Shown: positions 17,510-27,585 of the stretch, piece by piece | Numbering within the stretch: the first letter of the stretch is position 1 | Layout of the letters: each line of letters opens with the position of its first letter | Assembly: GCF_030295425.1 (NCBI RefSeq) | Contig: NZ_AP027081.1 | Span: 4,137,001-4,201,000 of the forward strand | DNA: 64,000 bases | DNA from: Mesoterricola sediminis | GTDB taxonomy: Bacteria; Acidobacteriota; Holophagae; Holophagales; Holophagaceae | Direction: 5' to 3' | Made by a program: the position numbers and the translations under genes | The notes under the pieces: generated by a model | The model's input: only the letters and a program-made list of their open reading frames with translations | Database searches by the model: none | What the model was told of the DNA's origin: nothing

Positions 17510-18205
17510 TCAGAACGCGACGCCCCCCTCCGGCGGCAGGAGCCCCTGGGCCTGCCGCCGGGGGTCTCCCACCCGGAGGAGCCCGTCCAGGCCCGTCACC
17601 CCGGCCTCCGCCAGCGGCGGCAGGAGGCGCTGGAGGACCTGGGCGGTGAGGTAGGCGTCCCCCAGGGCGGTGTGGGCCCCCGCCACCGGCGCGCCCAGGG
17701 CCCGGGCCAGGGTGTAGAGGGTCGTCGCCTGGACGGGGGCGTGGAGGGCGGGGTGCGCCGGAAGGCGCTGGCGGAGCCAGCCGTAGAGGGCGAGGGTGTC
17801 CACCGCCCGCCGGCCCGGGACGGGAAGCCGGAGGCGCCGGGCCTCCCGGCCCAGGAAGGCCAGGTCGATGGCCACGCAGTGGCCCACCAGCACCGTGCCC
17901 TCCGCCCAGGCCAGGAAGGCGGGGAGGACCTCGTCGATGGGCGGCGCCGCTTCCACCCGGCCGGGCATGATCCGGTGGATGACGATGCTCCGTTCGTCCA
18001 GGACCGCCCCGGGCCGCACGAGGGCGTCCCAGGTCTCGCCCACCCGGATCCGCCCGCCCTCCATGCGCACGGCGCCCAGGGCGACGATGCCGTCGCGGGC
18101 CGGATCCAGGCCCGTCAGTTCCGTGTCGAGGACGGTGAACCGCGCCGCCTCGAGGCCGGGCCCGCCGGGGTCCAGGAGGCGCGCGATCCGCTCCCGCCAG
18201 CCCAC
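17510..18205 (-). CDS. DnaQ-like 3-prime-5-prime exonuclease (DEDDh)
   Basis: 231 residues. DEDDh residues are visible: D and E in LDTELTGLDP (about 27-29), D in GHCVAIDLAFL (about 113) and H/D in AHTALGDAYLTAQV. This is the proofreading-exonuclease fold of DNA polymerase III epsilon. Its place beside a cNMP/CBS/DUF294 gene and facing an ActP symporter is a recurrent arrangement in other bacteria, as I recall, suggesting a signalling or housekeeping link rather than replication. Seven bases separate it from the upstream DUF294 gene. Confidence 0.85.
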   Translation of the reverse strand: MGWRERIARLLDPGGPGLEAARFTVLDTELTGLDPARDGIVALGAVRMEGGRIRVGETWDALVRPGAVLDERSIVIHRIMPGRVEAAPPIDEVLPAFLAWAEGTVLVGHCVAIDLAFLGREARRLRLPVPGRRAVDTLALYGWLRQRLPAHPALHAPVQATTLYTLARALGAPVAGAHTALGDAYLTAQVLQRLLPPLAEAGVTGLDGLLRVGDPRRQAQGLLPPEGGVAF

Positions 18206-18212
18206 CGCCGCC

Positions 18213-20111
18213 TCAGACGATGAAGGCCCGGTAGCGCTCCGCGACGTCGTCCTGGACCTTCAGGACCAGGCGGAAGACGTTCTTCAGGGAGGTGCGCTCC
18301 AGGTGGCTGAGGGACGCGAGGGGCACCACATTGTCCACGGGCCGGCCCTCCTCGAGGAGGCGGGCCTGGTGGTGGGTGCGGAGGAGGGTGAGGAATTCGA
18401 AGGCCTGCTGGAGCTCGTCGACGCGGTCCGCCGCGAGGGTCGGCCCGTCCCGGAGCGCCTCCAGGCGCTCCCAGGTCGAGGTGGCGCGGATCCCCTGCTC
18501 GAGGGCGAAGAGCCGCGCGAGGTCCACGAGGGGGGCGAGGCCCCGGACCTTGAGGTTGAGGCCGGCCTTGTGCTCGCCGGTGCGTTCAACGGAGACGTTT
18601 CCGAAGAACCCGATGGGCGGCCGGTTCCGCACCAGCGCGGCGGCGAGGAAGCCCAGGAAGGCCGGCTGTTCCCGGATGCACGCGTCCAGGTGGGACCGCA
18701 GGCCCCAGGCCAGGTCCGCGTCCCCGGCCAGGGGCCGGAAGTCGAGGAAGATGAGGGCCCGGAGCACGGCCTGGGGGCTGGGCTCCGACACCCAGGCCTC
18801 GAGGAGGGCCTCCCAGGCGCTGCGCGGGCGGCGCCAGTCGGGGTTCACGGCCATGCAGCCGGCGGGGCAGGGCTCGAAGCCGCAGGCCACCAGTCCGTCC
18901 CGCATGCGCCCGGCCAGCGCGGCGAAGTGGGCCTCCACCCGGTCCCGGTCCGCCGCGGGCGGGTCCTCGTAGAGGAGGGCGTTGTCCTGGTCCGTGCGGA
19001 AGGTCTGCTCCTTCCGGCCCTCGCTGCCCAGGGCCAGCCAGCACCAGGGCACGGGGGCCGGGCCCAGCTCCCGCTCGGCGAGGGCCAGCACCTTGCGCGT
19101 CACGCGGTCGTTGAGCTCGGAGAGGATCCGCACCACGGCCGTGGCCCGCGCCCCCTCCCGCAGGAGGGAGGAGACCACGCCCAGGGCCTTGCGCGCGACG
19201 GGGGCGAGGCCCTCCAGGGTGGCCTGCCCCTCGATGTCCTCGGAGAAGGCGAGGGGGCTCCGGCCCTGGAGCACCATGAAGTCGTGGTTCGACACCACGC
19301 CGGCGAGGGCCCCGTCCCGGGTCACGGCCACGTGGTGGATGCCGGCCTGGAGCATGGCGAGCACCGCCTCGAAGGCCGGGGCGCCCGCGTCCATGGCCAC
19401 GACGGGCCGGCTCATGATGTCCGCCACGGGCGCCTCGGGGGAGGCGCCGCCGGCCACGACCCGGGCCCGCAGGTCCGAATCGGTGACGATGCCCACGGGT
19501 TCGCCACCCGGGCCCAGGACGAAGGCCGCGCTCCCCCGCGCCTCGGTGATGCGCCGCGCCGCCTCCCGCACCGGGGCCCCGGGCGGCACCGTGACGGCGC
19601 CGGCCCGGGCGATCTCCCCCAGGGTCGCCGTGAAGAGGAGGCGGTCGCTCCCCCCCAGGAAGGGGCTGCGCCCCTGCATCTCCCGCGCGGCGACGCCCGC
19701 GTACTTGGCCAGGTGGAAGGCCAGGAGGTACTCGGTGACGGCCGGGTGCGAGGCCATCAGCGCGTTGAGCCGGGCCCGGGGCAGCCGGTAGACGAGGGTG
19801 TCCTCCAGGGCCACGATGGTCGTCTTCTGGCGCCCGCCCAGGAGGGACACGAGACCGAAGGTCTCCCCCCGCTCCCGGGTGTCGACGAGGCGCTCCTCTC
19901 CGGCGTCCCCGCCCCGGAGGGTGATCTTGACGGCGCCCTCCCGGATGATGGGCAGGGCGTCGGCGGTGGCCCCGCCCTGCTCCAGGATGACGGCGCCCCG
20001 GGGATGGAAGACCAGGTCGAGGTGGCGGGCCAGGTCCTCCAGCTCGCCCCGCTCCAGGAACTGGAAGGGGGGCACCTGGGACAGGAATTGGACGGCCTCC
20101 TCGACCAGCAT
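18213..20111 (-). CDS. cNMP-binding / CBS / DUF294 nucleotidyltransferase-like regulator
   Basis: 632 residues. Cyclic-nucleotide-binding domain about 5-130; two CBS repeats about 160-275 (PVGIVTDSDLRARVV and LAGVVSNHDFMV); DUF294 nucleotidyltransferase-like domain with GSEGRKEQTFRTDQDNALL (about 360-380); then the helical DUF294 C-terminal domain. The family resembles GlnD-type transferases but substrates are unknown. By domain content it senses a small nucleotide and adenine-nucleotide state. ATG 20111 follows GAGGTG; a longer frame to 20165 is a GC-rich run. In operon with the exonuclease. Confidence 0.85.
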   Translation of the reverse strand: MLVEEAVQFLSQVPPFQFLERGELEDLARHLDLVFHPRGAVILEQGGATADALPIIREGAVKITLRGGDAGEERLVDTRERGETFGLVSLLGGRQKTTIVALEDTLVYRLPRARLNALMASHPAVTEYLLAFHLAKYAGVAAREMQGRSPFLGGSDRLLFTATLGEIARAGAVTVPPGAPVREAARRITEARGSAAFVLGPGGEPVGIVTDSDLRARVVAGGASPEAPVADIMSRPVVAMDAGAPAFEAVLAMLQAGIHHVAVTRDGALAGVVSNHDFMVLQGRSPLAFSEDIEGQATLEGLAPVARKALGVVSSLLREGARATAVVRILSELNDRVTRKVLALAERELGPAPVPWCWLALGSEGRKEQTFRTDQDNALLYEDPPAADRDRVEAHFAALAGRMRDGLVACGFEPCPAGCMAVNPDWRRPRSAWEALLEAWVSEPSPQAVLRALIFLDFRPLAGDADLAWGLRSHLDACIREQPAFLGFLAAALVRNRPPIGFFGNVSVERTGEHKAGLNLKVRGLAPLVDLARLFALEQGIRATSTWERLEALRDGPTLAADRVDELQQAFEFLTLLRTHHQARLLEEGRPVDNVVPLASLSHLERTSLKNVFRLVLKVQDDVAERYRAFIV

Positions 20112-20220
20112 CCCCACCTCGCCCGCGCCGCGGCCCCCACCCCCGGGACCGGGTTGCAACACCATAGCACCGGGGGCCCCCCCCGCGCAGCGGAAGGGCC
20201 CCCCGGGACGGCGCGCGGGC

Positions 20221-21150
20221 TCAGGCCTCGGCGAAGAGCGGGTGGCTGAGGTAGCGCTCGCCGGTGTCGCAGACGACGGCCACCACGGTCTTGCCCTCGC
20301 CCAGCTCGCGGGCCACCTTCAGGGCGGTGAACACGATGGCGCCGGTGCTGATGCCGGTGAAGACCCCCTCCTCCCGGGTCAGCCGCCGCGCGGTGGCGAT
20401 GGCGTCCTCGTAGCCCACGTCCTCGACGCGCTGGAAGGCCTGGCGGTTCAGGATGGTGGGGACGAAATTGGCGCCCAGGCCCTGGAGCTTGTGGGGACCC
20501 GCCTTGCCCTGGGTGAGCAGGGGGGAGTCCACGGGCTCCACGGCCACGACGAGGGTGCCGGGCTTCTTCTCGGCCAGGACCTCGCCCACGCCGGTGATGG
20601 TTCCGCCGGTGCCGATGCCCGCCACGAAGGCGTCCAGCTCGGGCACCTGCTCCAGGATCTCCAGGGCCGTGGTGCGGCGGTGGACGGCGGGGTTGGCGGG
20701 GTTGTCGAACTGCCGCACCACCCAGTAGCGGGGATCGGCCGCGGCCAGCTCCTCGGCCTTCTCGACGGCGCCCTTCATGCCCAGGGGGCCGGGGGTCAGG
20801 ACGAGGGTGGCCCCGTAGGCCTTGAGGATGGCCCGGCGCTCCAGCGTCATCGTGTCCGGCATGACGAGGGTGATGGGGTAGCCCTTGGCGGCGGCGACGA
20901 AGGCCAGGCCCACGCCGGTGTTGCCGCTGGTGGCCTCGAGGAGCTCCATGCCGGGCTTCAGGGTGCCCTTGGCCTCGGCGTCCTCGATCATGGAGAGGGC
21001 GATGCGGTCCTTGACGCTGCCGCCGGGGTTGGCGCTCTCCAGCTTGAGCCAGATGGTGGCGCTGCCCGGCTCGGCGAGGCGGTTCAGGCGGACGACGGGC
21101 GTCTGCCCGATGAGTTCGTAGGCATGGTCGACACGGTTGGGACGGGGCAT
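20221..21150 (-). CDS. cysK: Cysteine synthase A
   Basis: 309 residues, normal length. The PLP lysine is K47 in NPGGSVKDRIA. The phosphate loop is TSGNTG (74-79) and GTGGTITG is present. Makes cysteine from O-acetylserine and sulfide in the cytoplasm. The ATG at 21150 has AAGGAG upstream. Divergent from the Rrf2 regulator, with a shared palindrome in the 128-base spacer, so that regulator probably controls it. Confidence 0.93.
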   Translation of the reverse strand: MPRPNRVDHAYELIGQTPVVRLNRLAEPGSATIWLKLESANPGGSVKDRIALSMIEDAEAKGTLKPGMELLEATSGNTGVGLAFVAAAKGYPITLVMPDTMTLERRAILKAYGATLVLTPGPLGMKGAVEKAEELAAADPRYWVVRQFDNPANPAVHRRTTALEILEQVPELDAFVAGIGTGGTITGVGEVLAEKKPGTLVVAVEPVDSPLLTQGKAGPHKLQGLGANFVPTILNRQAFQRVEDVGYEDAIATARRLTREEGVFTGISTGAIVFTALKVARELGEGKTVVAVVCDTGERYLSHPLFAEA

Positions 21151-21207
21151 GTCAGGTCTCCTTTCGGGGCGGTGGCCCAGGAACCCCAGGATGGAGGGGC
21201 GGATCCG

Positions 21208-21234
21208 TATTGTCAAGTTTTTCCATAGACAATA
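21208..21234. promoter_or_regulatory. Palindromic operator between cysK and rrf2-type gene
   Basis: TATTGTC (21208-21214) and GACAATA (21228-21234) are perfect inverted arms, 13 bases apart. On the minus strand TTGTCT and ATACGG sixteen or seventeen bases on could be the cysK promoter, so the dyad would cover it. A TATACT box at 21256-21261 serves the plus strand. Confidence 0.65.
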
Positions 21235-21255
21235 GGAACAAACCCCTTTGCCCCC

Positions 21256-21261
21256 TATACT
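21256..21261 (+). promoter_or_regulatory. -10 box of rrf2-type gene
   Basis: TATACT, 17 bases before the ATG at 21279. No good -35 is seen; the operator lies just upstream. Confidence 0.45.
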
Positions 21262-21278
21262 GGGAGGGGAGGTCGGCG

Positions 21279-21719
21279 ATGAAGGTTTCCACCCGGGGAC
21301 GCTACGGGCTTCGGATCATGATGGAGCTGGCCCTCCGGGAGGGCGCGGGCCCCGTCCAGGTGACGGCCGTGGCCCGGAACCAGGGGCTGCCGGCCAAGTA
21401 CATCCACGTCCTGGTGGGCGGCCTCAAGGCCGCGGGCCTCGTGACGGCCCAGCGCGGCCCCTCCGGCGGGCTGGAACTGGCCCGGGAGGCCTCCCGCATC
21501 ACCGCCCTGGACGTGGTGGAGGCCCTGGAGGGGCCCGTCCGACCCGTGGACTGCGACGCGGGGCCCGAGGGCTGCAAGCGGTCCGACGCCTGCGTCACCC
21601 GCGAGGTGTGGCGGGAGATGGGGGAGGCCATGGAGGCCGTCCTGCGCCGCCACACGCTGGCCGACCTGGCCGAGCGGATGCGGGCCGCCTCCGCCGGCGG
21701 GGACGCCTGGATGATCTGA
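21279..21719 (+). CDS. Rrf2-family regulator with three cysteines
   Basis: 146 residues. N-terminal winged helix (STRGRYGLRIMMELALRE, then LPAKYIHVLVGGLKAAGLV and RGPSGGLEL) is typical Rrf2. C92, C99 and C105 (C-x6-C-x5-C) sit where IscR and NsrR carry their iron-sulfur ligands, so cluster sensing is likely; CymR-type members, which also act on cysteine genes, lack them. Probably controls itself and cysK through the 21208-21234 dyad. GGGAGGGGAGG precedes the start. Confidence 0.88.
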   Translation: MKVSTRGRYGLRIMMELALREGAGPVQVTAVARNQGLPAKYIHVLVGGLKAAGLVTAQRGPSGGLELAREASRITALDVVEALEGPVRPVDCDAGPEGCKRSDACVTREVWREMGEAMEAVLRRHTLADLAERMRAASAGGDAWMI

Positions 21720-21792
21720 GGCTCCCGGAGCTGCTAGGATCAGGCTTTCCTGACGCTTCCCCACATCCGGTTTGCCGTCTACGGGAGTCCCC

Positions 21793-23679
21793 ATGACGAC
21801 CACCCTGGCCAGAAAGATCCTGGGGCCCGCCGTGGGCATGACCTTCGCCGCGGCCCTCGCGGCGGCGTGGGCCTTCTCGGCCTACGGCGGCTACCTCACG
21901 CGGCGCACCGCGGCCCAGGAGGCCCGGTCGGCCCTCGACACCGTGGAACTGGTCCTCACCACCACGGACCGCATGATGACGGAGCGCGTGGCCACCGGCA
22001 TGGGCGAGCTGCTGCTGGAGATCCGCCGCCTGGGCGCGCCGGCCCCGGGCCGTCCCGTGACCGTCGGGCCCGAGACCGCCCCGGACCTGGTCCTGGGCGG
22101 CAAGTCCCAGCACGGGCAGAACGCCCTCGTGGACGAGGTGGCCACCCACATGGGGGGCACCGCCACCCTCTTCACCCGGCGGGGCGACAGCTTCATCCGC
22201 ATCGCCACCAACGTGAAGAAGCCCGATGGCTCCCGGGCGGTGGGCACCCTCCTGGACCCCAAGGGCAAGGCCATCCAGCACCTCCTCGCCGGGGAGGGCT
22301 TCCAGGGTCTCGTGACCATCCTCGACCAGCCCTACATCACGTCGTACCAGCCCCTCAAGGACGCCGGGGGCCGGGTCGTGGGCGCGGCCTACACGGGCAT
22401 CCCCATCACCACGCTCGGCCACCTGGCGGAGGTGGTCGGGCGCATGAAGGTCCTGGACCGGGGCTTCCTGGCCATCCAGGACCGGGAGGGCCGCGTCCTC
22501 TTCGGGCCCGCCCACCGCGCGCCGGCGGCCGTGGCCGCCGCCCTGGGCGGGGCGCGGGCGGAGGGCCTCGACTGGCGGGTCCAGGACCGGCCTTACGCGG
22601 CGTGGGGCTGGCGGATCTCGGCGGCCATGGCCGACCAGGACGTGACGGACTTCCTCTGGCGCATCCGCCTCATCACGGTGGCCATCGGCATCGCCGGGTC
22701 CGTGACCGTGGGCTTCGTGTTCAACGCCATCGTCAAGGCGCGCCTCACCCGGCCGGTGAAGGCGGTGCTGGACGGCATCCTCCGGAAGGACCTGACCTGC
22801 CGGATCGACGCGGGGACCGACGACGAGATCGGGGACCTGGGCCGCGCCTACAACGCCAGCAACGAGCAGTTCCAGACCGTGTTCCAGGGCCTCGTGGAGG
22901 ACTCCGAATCGGTGGCCGGGGGCTCCCTGCGCATCAGCTCGACCCTCGAGGACATGCGCGCCGCCTCCCGGGAGATCGCCCAGGGCGGCGAGGCCCAGAG
23001 CGCCAGCATGGCCGCGGTCGCGCGGTCCATGGACAAGCTGGCCCGCATCATCGGCGACGTGGAGGCGGGGGTGGAGGACTCCCGCGCCCGCACCGGCGAG
23101 GCCGTGACCGCCTCGCACAGCGGCATCAGCTCGGGCGAGGCCGCCGCCCGCGCCATGGAGGCCATCCGGGGCTCCACGGCGCGCATGGCCAAGGCCGTGG
23201 CGGTCATCCAGGACATCGCGCGCCAGACCAACCTCCTCAGCCTGAACGCCGCCATCGAGGCCGCCAAGGCGGGGGCCCAGGGCAAGGGCTTCGCCGTGGT
23301 CGCCGAGGAGGTCCGGAAGCTGGCGGAGCGCAGCGCCCAGTCCACCCGCGAGATCCAGGCCACCATCGAGGACGTGGACCTCGTCGTCCTCCAGGGCGCC
23401 GAGGCGGTGGACCAGAACGTCGCGGCCCTGCGCGCCATCGGCGAGCACATCGCCTCCCTGGCGGGGTCCGCCGAGCGCATCGCCACCGCCATGGCCGACG
23501 GCATCCACACCCGGGACGAGGTCCAGCGCCAGGTGGAGGCCACGGAGGCCGGCATCGAGGACAACCGGGCCACCTCCCGGCAGATCGCCGAGCGGGTCGA
23601 CGAGGCCGCCGGCGCCGCCAACGGGCTGGCCGGGGTCGCCGAGAACCTCGCGGCCAAGGTGGCCAAGTACCGCATCTGA
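21793..23679 (+). CDS. Methyl-accepting chemotaxis protein with Cache sensor
   Basis: 628 residues. Membrane helix 1 about 10-32; periplasmic Cache-type domain about 35-285 (LVDEVATHMGGTATLFTRRG and ITSYQPLKDAGGRVVGAAYTG are Cache_3/Cache_2-like); helix 2 about 288-312; HAMP about 313-365; cytoplasmic signalling domain with the hairpin tip EEVRKLAERSAQSTREIQ near 510-527. Reports to CheA/CheW, none of which are in the window. Ligand unknown. Single gene; ATG 21793 with GGGAG upstream. Confidence 0.9.
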   Translation: MTTTLARKILGPAVGMTFAAALAAAWAFSAYGGYLTRRTAAQEARSALDTVELVLTTTDRMMTERVATGMGELLLEIRRLGAPAPGRPVTVGPETAPDLVLGGKSQHGQNALVDEVATHMGGTATLFTRRGDSFIRIATNVKKPDGSRAVGTLLDPKGKAIQHLLAGEGFQGLVTILDQPYITSYQPLKDAGGRVVGAAYTGIPITTLGHLAEVVGRMKVLDRGFLAIQDREGRVLFGPAHRAPAAVAAALGGARAEGLDWRVQDRPYAAWGWRISAAMADQDVTDFLWRIRLITVAIGIAGSVTVGFVFNAIVKARLTRPVKAVLDGILRKDLTCRIDAGTDDEIGDLGRAYNASNEQFQTVFQGLVEDSESVAGGSLRISSTLEDMRAASREIAQGGEAQSASMAAVARSMDKLARIIGDVEAGVEDSRARTGEAVTASHSGISSGEAAARAMEAIRGSTARMAKAVAVIQDIARQTNLLSLNAAIEAAKAGAQGKGFAVVAEEVRKLAERSAQSTREIQATIEDVDLVVLQGAEAVDQNVAALRAIGEHIASLAGSAERIATAMADGIHTRDEVQRQVEATEAGIEDNRATSRQIAERVDEAAGAANGLAGVAENLAAKVAKYRI

Positions 23680-23692
23680 CCGTCCGCCGGCC

Positions 23693-23698
23693 TACACT
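23693..23698 (+). promoter_or_regulatory. -10 box of hexapeptide transferase gene
   Basis: TACACT, 25 bases before ATG 23724, with AGGAGG in between. Same -10 form as at 14762. Confidence 0.45.
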
Positions 23699-23723
23699 GG
23701 GGCATTCCTCCAGGAGGCCACGC

Positions 23724-24470
23724 ATGAACCAGCCGGGCTGGCGTAAGCGGTTCCTCACCCCCATCCAGGTCCTGCTCACGGGGGCCCTCTTCGTGGAGGC
23801 CGCGGCGATCTTCGGCCTGGCGGCGTTCCCGGCGCTCAAGGTGATCGAATGGAGCCTGGACCTGCCCCTGCGGGGGGACCTGCGCCTCCTGGGACTGGGC
23901 CTCGCCCTGGGCGCGGCCTGGTTCGTCTTCGGCGCGGCCCTCCTGGTCCTGCTCCCCCTGGCCCGTTGGATCACCTTCGCCGCCGGGACCCCGGTGGGCA
24001 CCTACAGCTACCTGAGCTGGCAGGGCTGGCGCTGGGCCAGCTACAACGCCCTCACCCTCTTCCTGCGCTTCACCTTCGTCCACTGGATCCGGCTGACGCC
24101 GCTCCTGCCGGCCTTCCACCGCCTCATGGGCATGCGCATCGGGAAGCGGGTCCAGATCAACACGGCCGTGGTGGCGGACCAGAACCTCATTTCCATCGGG
24201 GACGACACCGTCATCGGCGGCGACGTGACCCTGGTGGCCCACGTGGCCGAGCGGGGCCGCCTCCACGCGGCCCCCGTGGTCATCGGCCGGAACGTGACCG
24301 TGGGCCTGATGGCGGTGATCTTCCCCGGGTGCGTCCTGGGGGACGGGTCCATCCTGGCCGCCGGCTCGGTCTTGTCCAAGGGCACCCGGGTGGGGCCCGG
24401 GGAAATCTGGGCCGGCGTCCCCGCCCGCCGGGTGGGAACGAGGCGCCTCCCTGGCCGCACACACTGTTAG
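23724..24470 (+). CDS. Membrane-anchored left-handed-helix (hexapeptide) acyltransferase-like protein
   Basis: 248 residues. The first ~85 contain two hydrophobic helices (about 13-38 and 52-80). From about 140 on, hexapeptide repeats follow ([56 protein letters not shown]), ending in WAGVPARRV, the usual end of acetyltransferases of this fold. Probably modifies an envelope glycan or lipid at the inner membrane; acceptor unknown. AGGAGG lies six bases before the ATG. Confidence 0.75.
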   Translation: MNQPGWRKRFLTPIQVLLTGALFVEAAAIFGLAAFPALKVIEWSLDLPLRGDLRLLGLGLALGAAWFVFGAALLVLLPLARWITFAAGTPVGTYSYLSWQGWRWASYNALTLFLRFTFVHWIRLTPLLPAFHRLMGMRIGKRVQINTAVVADQNLISIGDDTVIGGDVTLVAHVAERGRLHAAPVVIGRNVTVGLMAVIFPGCVLGDGSILAAGSVLSKGTRVGPGEIWAGVPARRVGTRRLPGRTHC

Positions 24471-24500
24471 GATGTCGGCAGCAACCTGGAGGAAACCGTG

Positions 24501-26657
24501 ATGGGTCACGTTCGCGCGCTGTTCGCGGCGGCAGTCGTCCTGCCGCTGCTGGCCCAGCCCTCCCTGGACGCGCCCCAGGTCCGCGCCTGGGCCTGGGACG
24601 TGGTCAAGACCTGGCGCCTCCAGAAGCGCGACCTCCAGGGGAACCCCCTCTGGGACGCCACCCCCTTCATGGGGGCGGGCTACGAGGCGCAGAACGCCAC
24701 CCTCCTGGACCAGCTGGCCACGGGCGACGCCCGGAACCGGCGGGCGGCCCTCGTGGTGCTGGGCACCCGCCCCCTGGCCGACTGGGGCCCCCGGGGCCTG
24801 CGCAAGGACGCCTGCCGGGACGAAGTGGCCCTCTACCTCTACCGGCACGGCTACCGCTTCCCGGACCGGGAGCCCTTCCTCTACCTGGAGCCCGCTTCCC
24901 GCCTGGAGCGGCCCTGGACCCAGGGCCTGGGCCTCCACCTGGAGGGGGCCGCCTGGCGCTTCCAGTGGATCCCCTCAGCCGCCCTCCTGCCCGGCAAAGC
25001 CGGCGGCGCCCTGCCCCCCGCGCTGGAGGGCGCGCCCGCGCCCACGGCCCTCCTGCGCCTCGCCCACCTCCGGCCGGGGCTCCAGCGCCTGAGGGATCTG
25101 GCGGGCGGAAGCGAGGGCCTGCCCGCCGCCCTGGCCCAGGGCACCCGGGCCGGCTTCCTCCTCCGCCACCTGGGGCCCTGGCTGGACAAGGGCGGTCTCG
25201 AGGGCCTGGCCGACCGGGAGGCCTGGATCCTCCACTACGGCCTGGCCCGGGGCTTCGCCCCCGCCGAGGGCACCCTCGTGTTCCTTCCCGGCGACCTGCC
25301 CGGCCGGGTTTCCCTGGCCCTCGGCCTCCTGAAGTTGAATCCCACCACCGTCGGCGCCCGCTCCCGGACCGTCACCTGGGAGGACGGCCGGGGCGGCAAG
25401 GCCCAGGTCACCCAGGTCCGCGGGGCGGGCGGCGTCCTGCACCTGCTCGCGGGGCCCGGGGGCACCTGGATCTGCGACCGGGAGGCCCCCCTGCGGGCCG
25501 TGGCCTTCCCCTCCCCCCTGGTCACCCTCGCCGAGCGCCAGGCCTGGTGCGGCGTGGCCCTGGCCGGCCTCCGCCCCGGCACCGAGGCCTCCCTCTGGGT
25601 GCTGCCCCGCCTCGGGGCCGGGGCCGCCTTCGAGCGGGCCATGCTGCGCCGCCGGCTCCTGGGCGCGGACCAGCCCACCTGGGCCAACCCGGGCATCGCC
25701 AAGGCCGCGCCCCGCACCGGCGCCCTGTCCGCGGCCCTGGGCGCGGGGCCCACGGAGGCCCTGCTCCAGGCCGCGCTGCGCTTCGACCAGGACGGCATGC
25801 CCGCCCTCTCCCCCCTGCCCGAAGGCAACCTGCCCGTCCAGGCTTCGCAGCGCCAGGCCTGGGAGCGCGAGCGGGACGCCCTGGCCCGGCGGCGCCAGGA
25901 CCGGAGCGGCCTCCAGAAGGAGCTCGGCGCCCTGCTAGGCCTTCTGGACCTGCGCGGCGCCGCCTTCCTCTGGAACGGCTGGACCGCGCCGGAGCCCCTC
26001 ACGGCCGCCCAGCGCGCCGCCCTCGCGGACTTCCAGCGCCTGCGGAAGACGGATCCCCGGAAGGCCGCGGACCTGTTGGCCCACCGGCAGGTGGACGTGT
26101 ACGGCGGGTTCCTGGAGCCCGGGCTCGCGCCGGCCCTGGCCCTGGGGCTCCCCGTGAAGGCGGGCCGCGGGGGCGAGGTCCGGGAGGCCGTGGCGAAGCT
26201 GTGGCCGCGGCTCTTCAAGGGGCGGCAGCAGACCAGGGACTACGCCCAGGGCGTCCCCCTGCACCGGGTGCTCACGGACCAGGCCTTCCGGCCCTCCTGG
26301 GCCCTGGCCGGGGACGTGCTGGTGCTGGCCACCGACGACGAGGCCGCCAAGGCCATGCTGGCGGGCATCCTGGGCCAGGCCCCGAGCCTGGCGGACGCCC
26401 CGTCCCGCGCCTACGGCCGCGCGGAGCTCGACGGGCCCCGGGCGGCCCGGGACCTGGAGGTCCTGCTGCTGGCCTACCTTCGGGCCAACCGCGGCGGGGG
26501 CTACTGGTGGATGGGCGAGCCCGAGCCTTCCGGGGACGAGGCCGCCGCGGAGGTGGCCTCCACCTTCGGGCCCTTCCTGGGAGCCGTGAAGGCCCTGGGC
26601 CGCCGGGAGGTCCAGATCGAGCTCACCGCGGGCGGATTCGAGGCGACGCCGCGATGA
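24501..26657 (+). CDS. YfaA-like (DUF2138-like) protein of alpha-2-macroglobulin operon
   Basis: 718 residues. Signal peptide about 1-20 ([16 protein letters not shown]). No catalytic motif seen. The text resembles DUF2138/YfaA only in general, but position as first gene before DUF1175, A2M, DUF2135 and DUF2300 genes strongly suggests the YfaA role. In Pseudomonas the related Mag proteins form an inner-membrane complex with the macroglobulin. ATG 24501 with GGAGG eight bases upstream; a GTG directly before it is less likely. Its stop overlaps the next start as ATGA. Longer than E. coli YfaA (about 560). Confidence 0.65.
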   Translation: MGHVRALFAAAVVLPLLAQPSLDAPQVRAWAWDVVKTWRLQKRDLQGNPLWDATPFMGAGYEAQNATLLDQLATGDARNRRAALVVLGTRPLADWGPRGLRKDACRDEVALYLYRHGYRFPDREPFLYLEPASRLERPWTQGLGLHLEGAAWRFQWIPSAALLPGKAGGALPPALEGAPAPTALLRLAHLRPGLQRLRDLAGGSEGLPAALAQGTRAGFLLRHLGPWLDKGGLEGLADREAWILHYGLARGFAPAEGTLVFLPGDLPGRVSLALGLLKLNPTTVGARSRTVTWEDGRGGKAQVTQVRGAGGVLHLLAGPGGTWICDREAPLRAVAFPSPLVTLAERQAWCGVALAGLRPGTEASLWVLPRLGAGAAFERAMLRRRLLGADQPTWANPGIAKAAPRTGALSAALGAGPTEALLQAALRFDQDGMPALSPLPEGNLPVQASQRQAWERERDALARRRQDRSGLQKELGALLGLLDLRGAAFLWNGWTAPEPLTAAQRAALADFQRLRKTDPRKAADLLAHRQVDVYGGFLEPGLAPALALGLPVKAGRGGEVREAVAKLWPRLFKGRQQTRDYAQGVPLHRVLTDQAFRPSWALAGDVLVLATDDEAAKAMLAGILGQAPSLADAPSRAYGRAELDGPRAARDLEVLLLAYLRANRGGGYWWMGEPEPSGDEAAAEVASTFGPFLGAVKALGRREVQIELTAGGFEATPR

Positions 26658-27574
26658 AGCGCGCCCTCGCCGCCGCGGGCGCGGTCCTGGCCGCCGCCGC
26701 CCTCCTCGCGCCCGTGCGCCACCGGGTGCGCGTGGAGCGCGCCGAGGGCAACCCGGTCCAGCGCATCCGGCTGGAGAGCCGGTCCCTCCTGGGCCTGGCC
26801 CGGACGGCCTGGTTCGCCTCCGCCGGCGGGGACGTGCCCGCCTGGGGCGGCGCCCGCGAGGGCTTCTTCGCGGCGCCGACCGCCCCCGGCCGCGTGCGGA
26901 TCTCCGCCTGGCCCGGTTTCCGGCGGGACGTGGCGCTGACGCCCTCCGCCGATCCCGGCGCCATGCCCGCGGCCCGCGCGGACCAGGGCGACCGGGACGC
27001 CTTCCGGCGCTGGTTCGTGGCGATCCTGGAGGCCCAGCTGGACGGCCCGAGCCCGGCGTGGGAGCCCGCCCAGCGCGACTGCGCGGGCCTGCTCCGCTTC
27101 GCCTTCCGGGAGGCCTGGGCCCCGCACACCGAGGCCTGGCGCGCCCGCACCGGCTTCCCCGGATCCCCCGTGGGCGGCGACCCCGCCCGGGAGCTGGCCG
27201 GCCCCTGGGCCCAGGCCTTCCCCACCCCCGACGGGTGGAACGCCTTCGCCAAGGGCGCGTACCTTCGGCGCCTCGCCTGCGTGGACCTGGGCCGCGACAC
27301 CGCCGCCGCCCGCCCCGGCGACCTCGTCTTCTTCGCCCGGGGCGGCCCCCGCGCGACGCCGGACCACGCCATGGCCTTCGTGCGCCCCGACGTGGACGGC
27401 CAGCCCGTGCTCCTCTACCACACCGGACCCGAGGGCAGCGCGGAGGGCGAGGTGCGCCGCGTCCGCCTCGACGAGCTGCTCCACCACCCCGACGGCACGT
27501 TCCGCCCCGTGCCCGAGAACCCCGCCTTCCTCGGTGTCTACCGCTGGAAGGTGCTGGCCGACCCGACTCCCTGA
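26654..27574 (+). CDS. YfaT-like DUF1175 protein, NlpC/P60-like fold
   Basis: 306 residues with an N-terminal signal/anchor (about 3-22). The core has C143 in [16 protein letters not shown] and H238 in TPDHAMAFV, the Cys-His arrangement of NlpC/P60-type peptidases, and a [10 protein letters not shown] stretch. This fits DUF1175, found only beside yfaS-type macroglobulin genes as far as I recall. Possible substrate is peptidoglycan or a bound protein; not shown. Overlaps the upstream gene by 4 bases; 11 bases to the macroglobulin gene. Confidence 0.75.
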   Translation: MKRALAAAGAVLAAAALLAPVRHRVRVERAEGNPVQRIRLESRSLLGLARTAWFASAGGDVPAWGGAREGFFAAPTAPGRVRISAWPGFRRDVALTPSADPGAMPAARADQGDRDAFRRWFVAILEAQLDGPSPAWEPAQRDCAGLLRFAFREAWAPHTEAWRARTGFPGSPVGGDPARELAGPWAQAFPTPDGWNAFAKGAYLRRLACVDLGRDTAAARPGDLVFFARGGPRATPDHAMAFVRPDVDGQPVLLYHTGPEGSAEGEVRRVRLDELLHHPDGTFRPVPENPAFLGVYRWKVLADPTP

Positions 27575-27585
27575 AAGGTGCTGTG

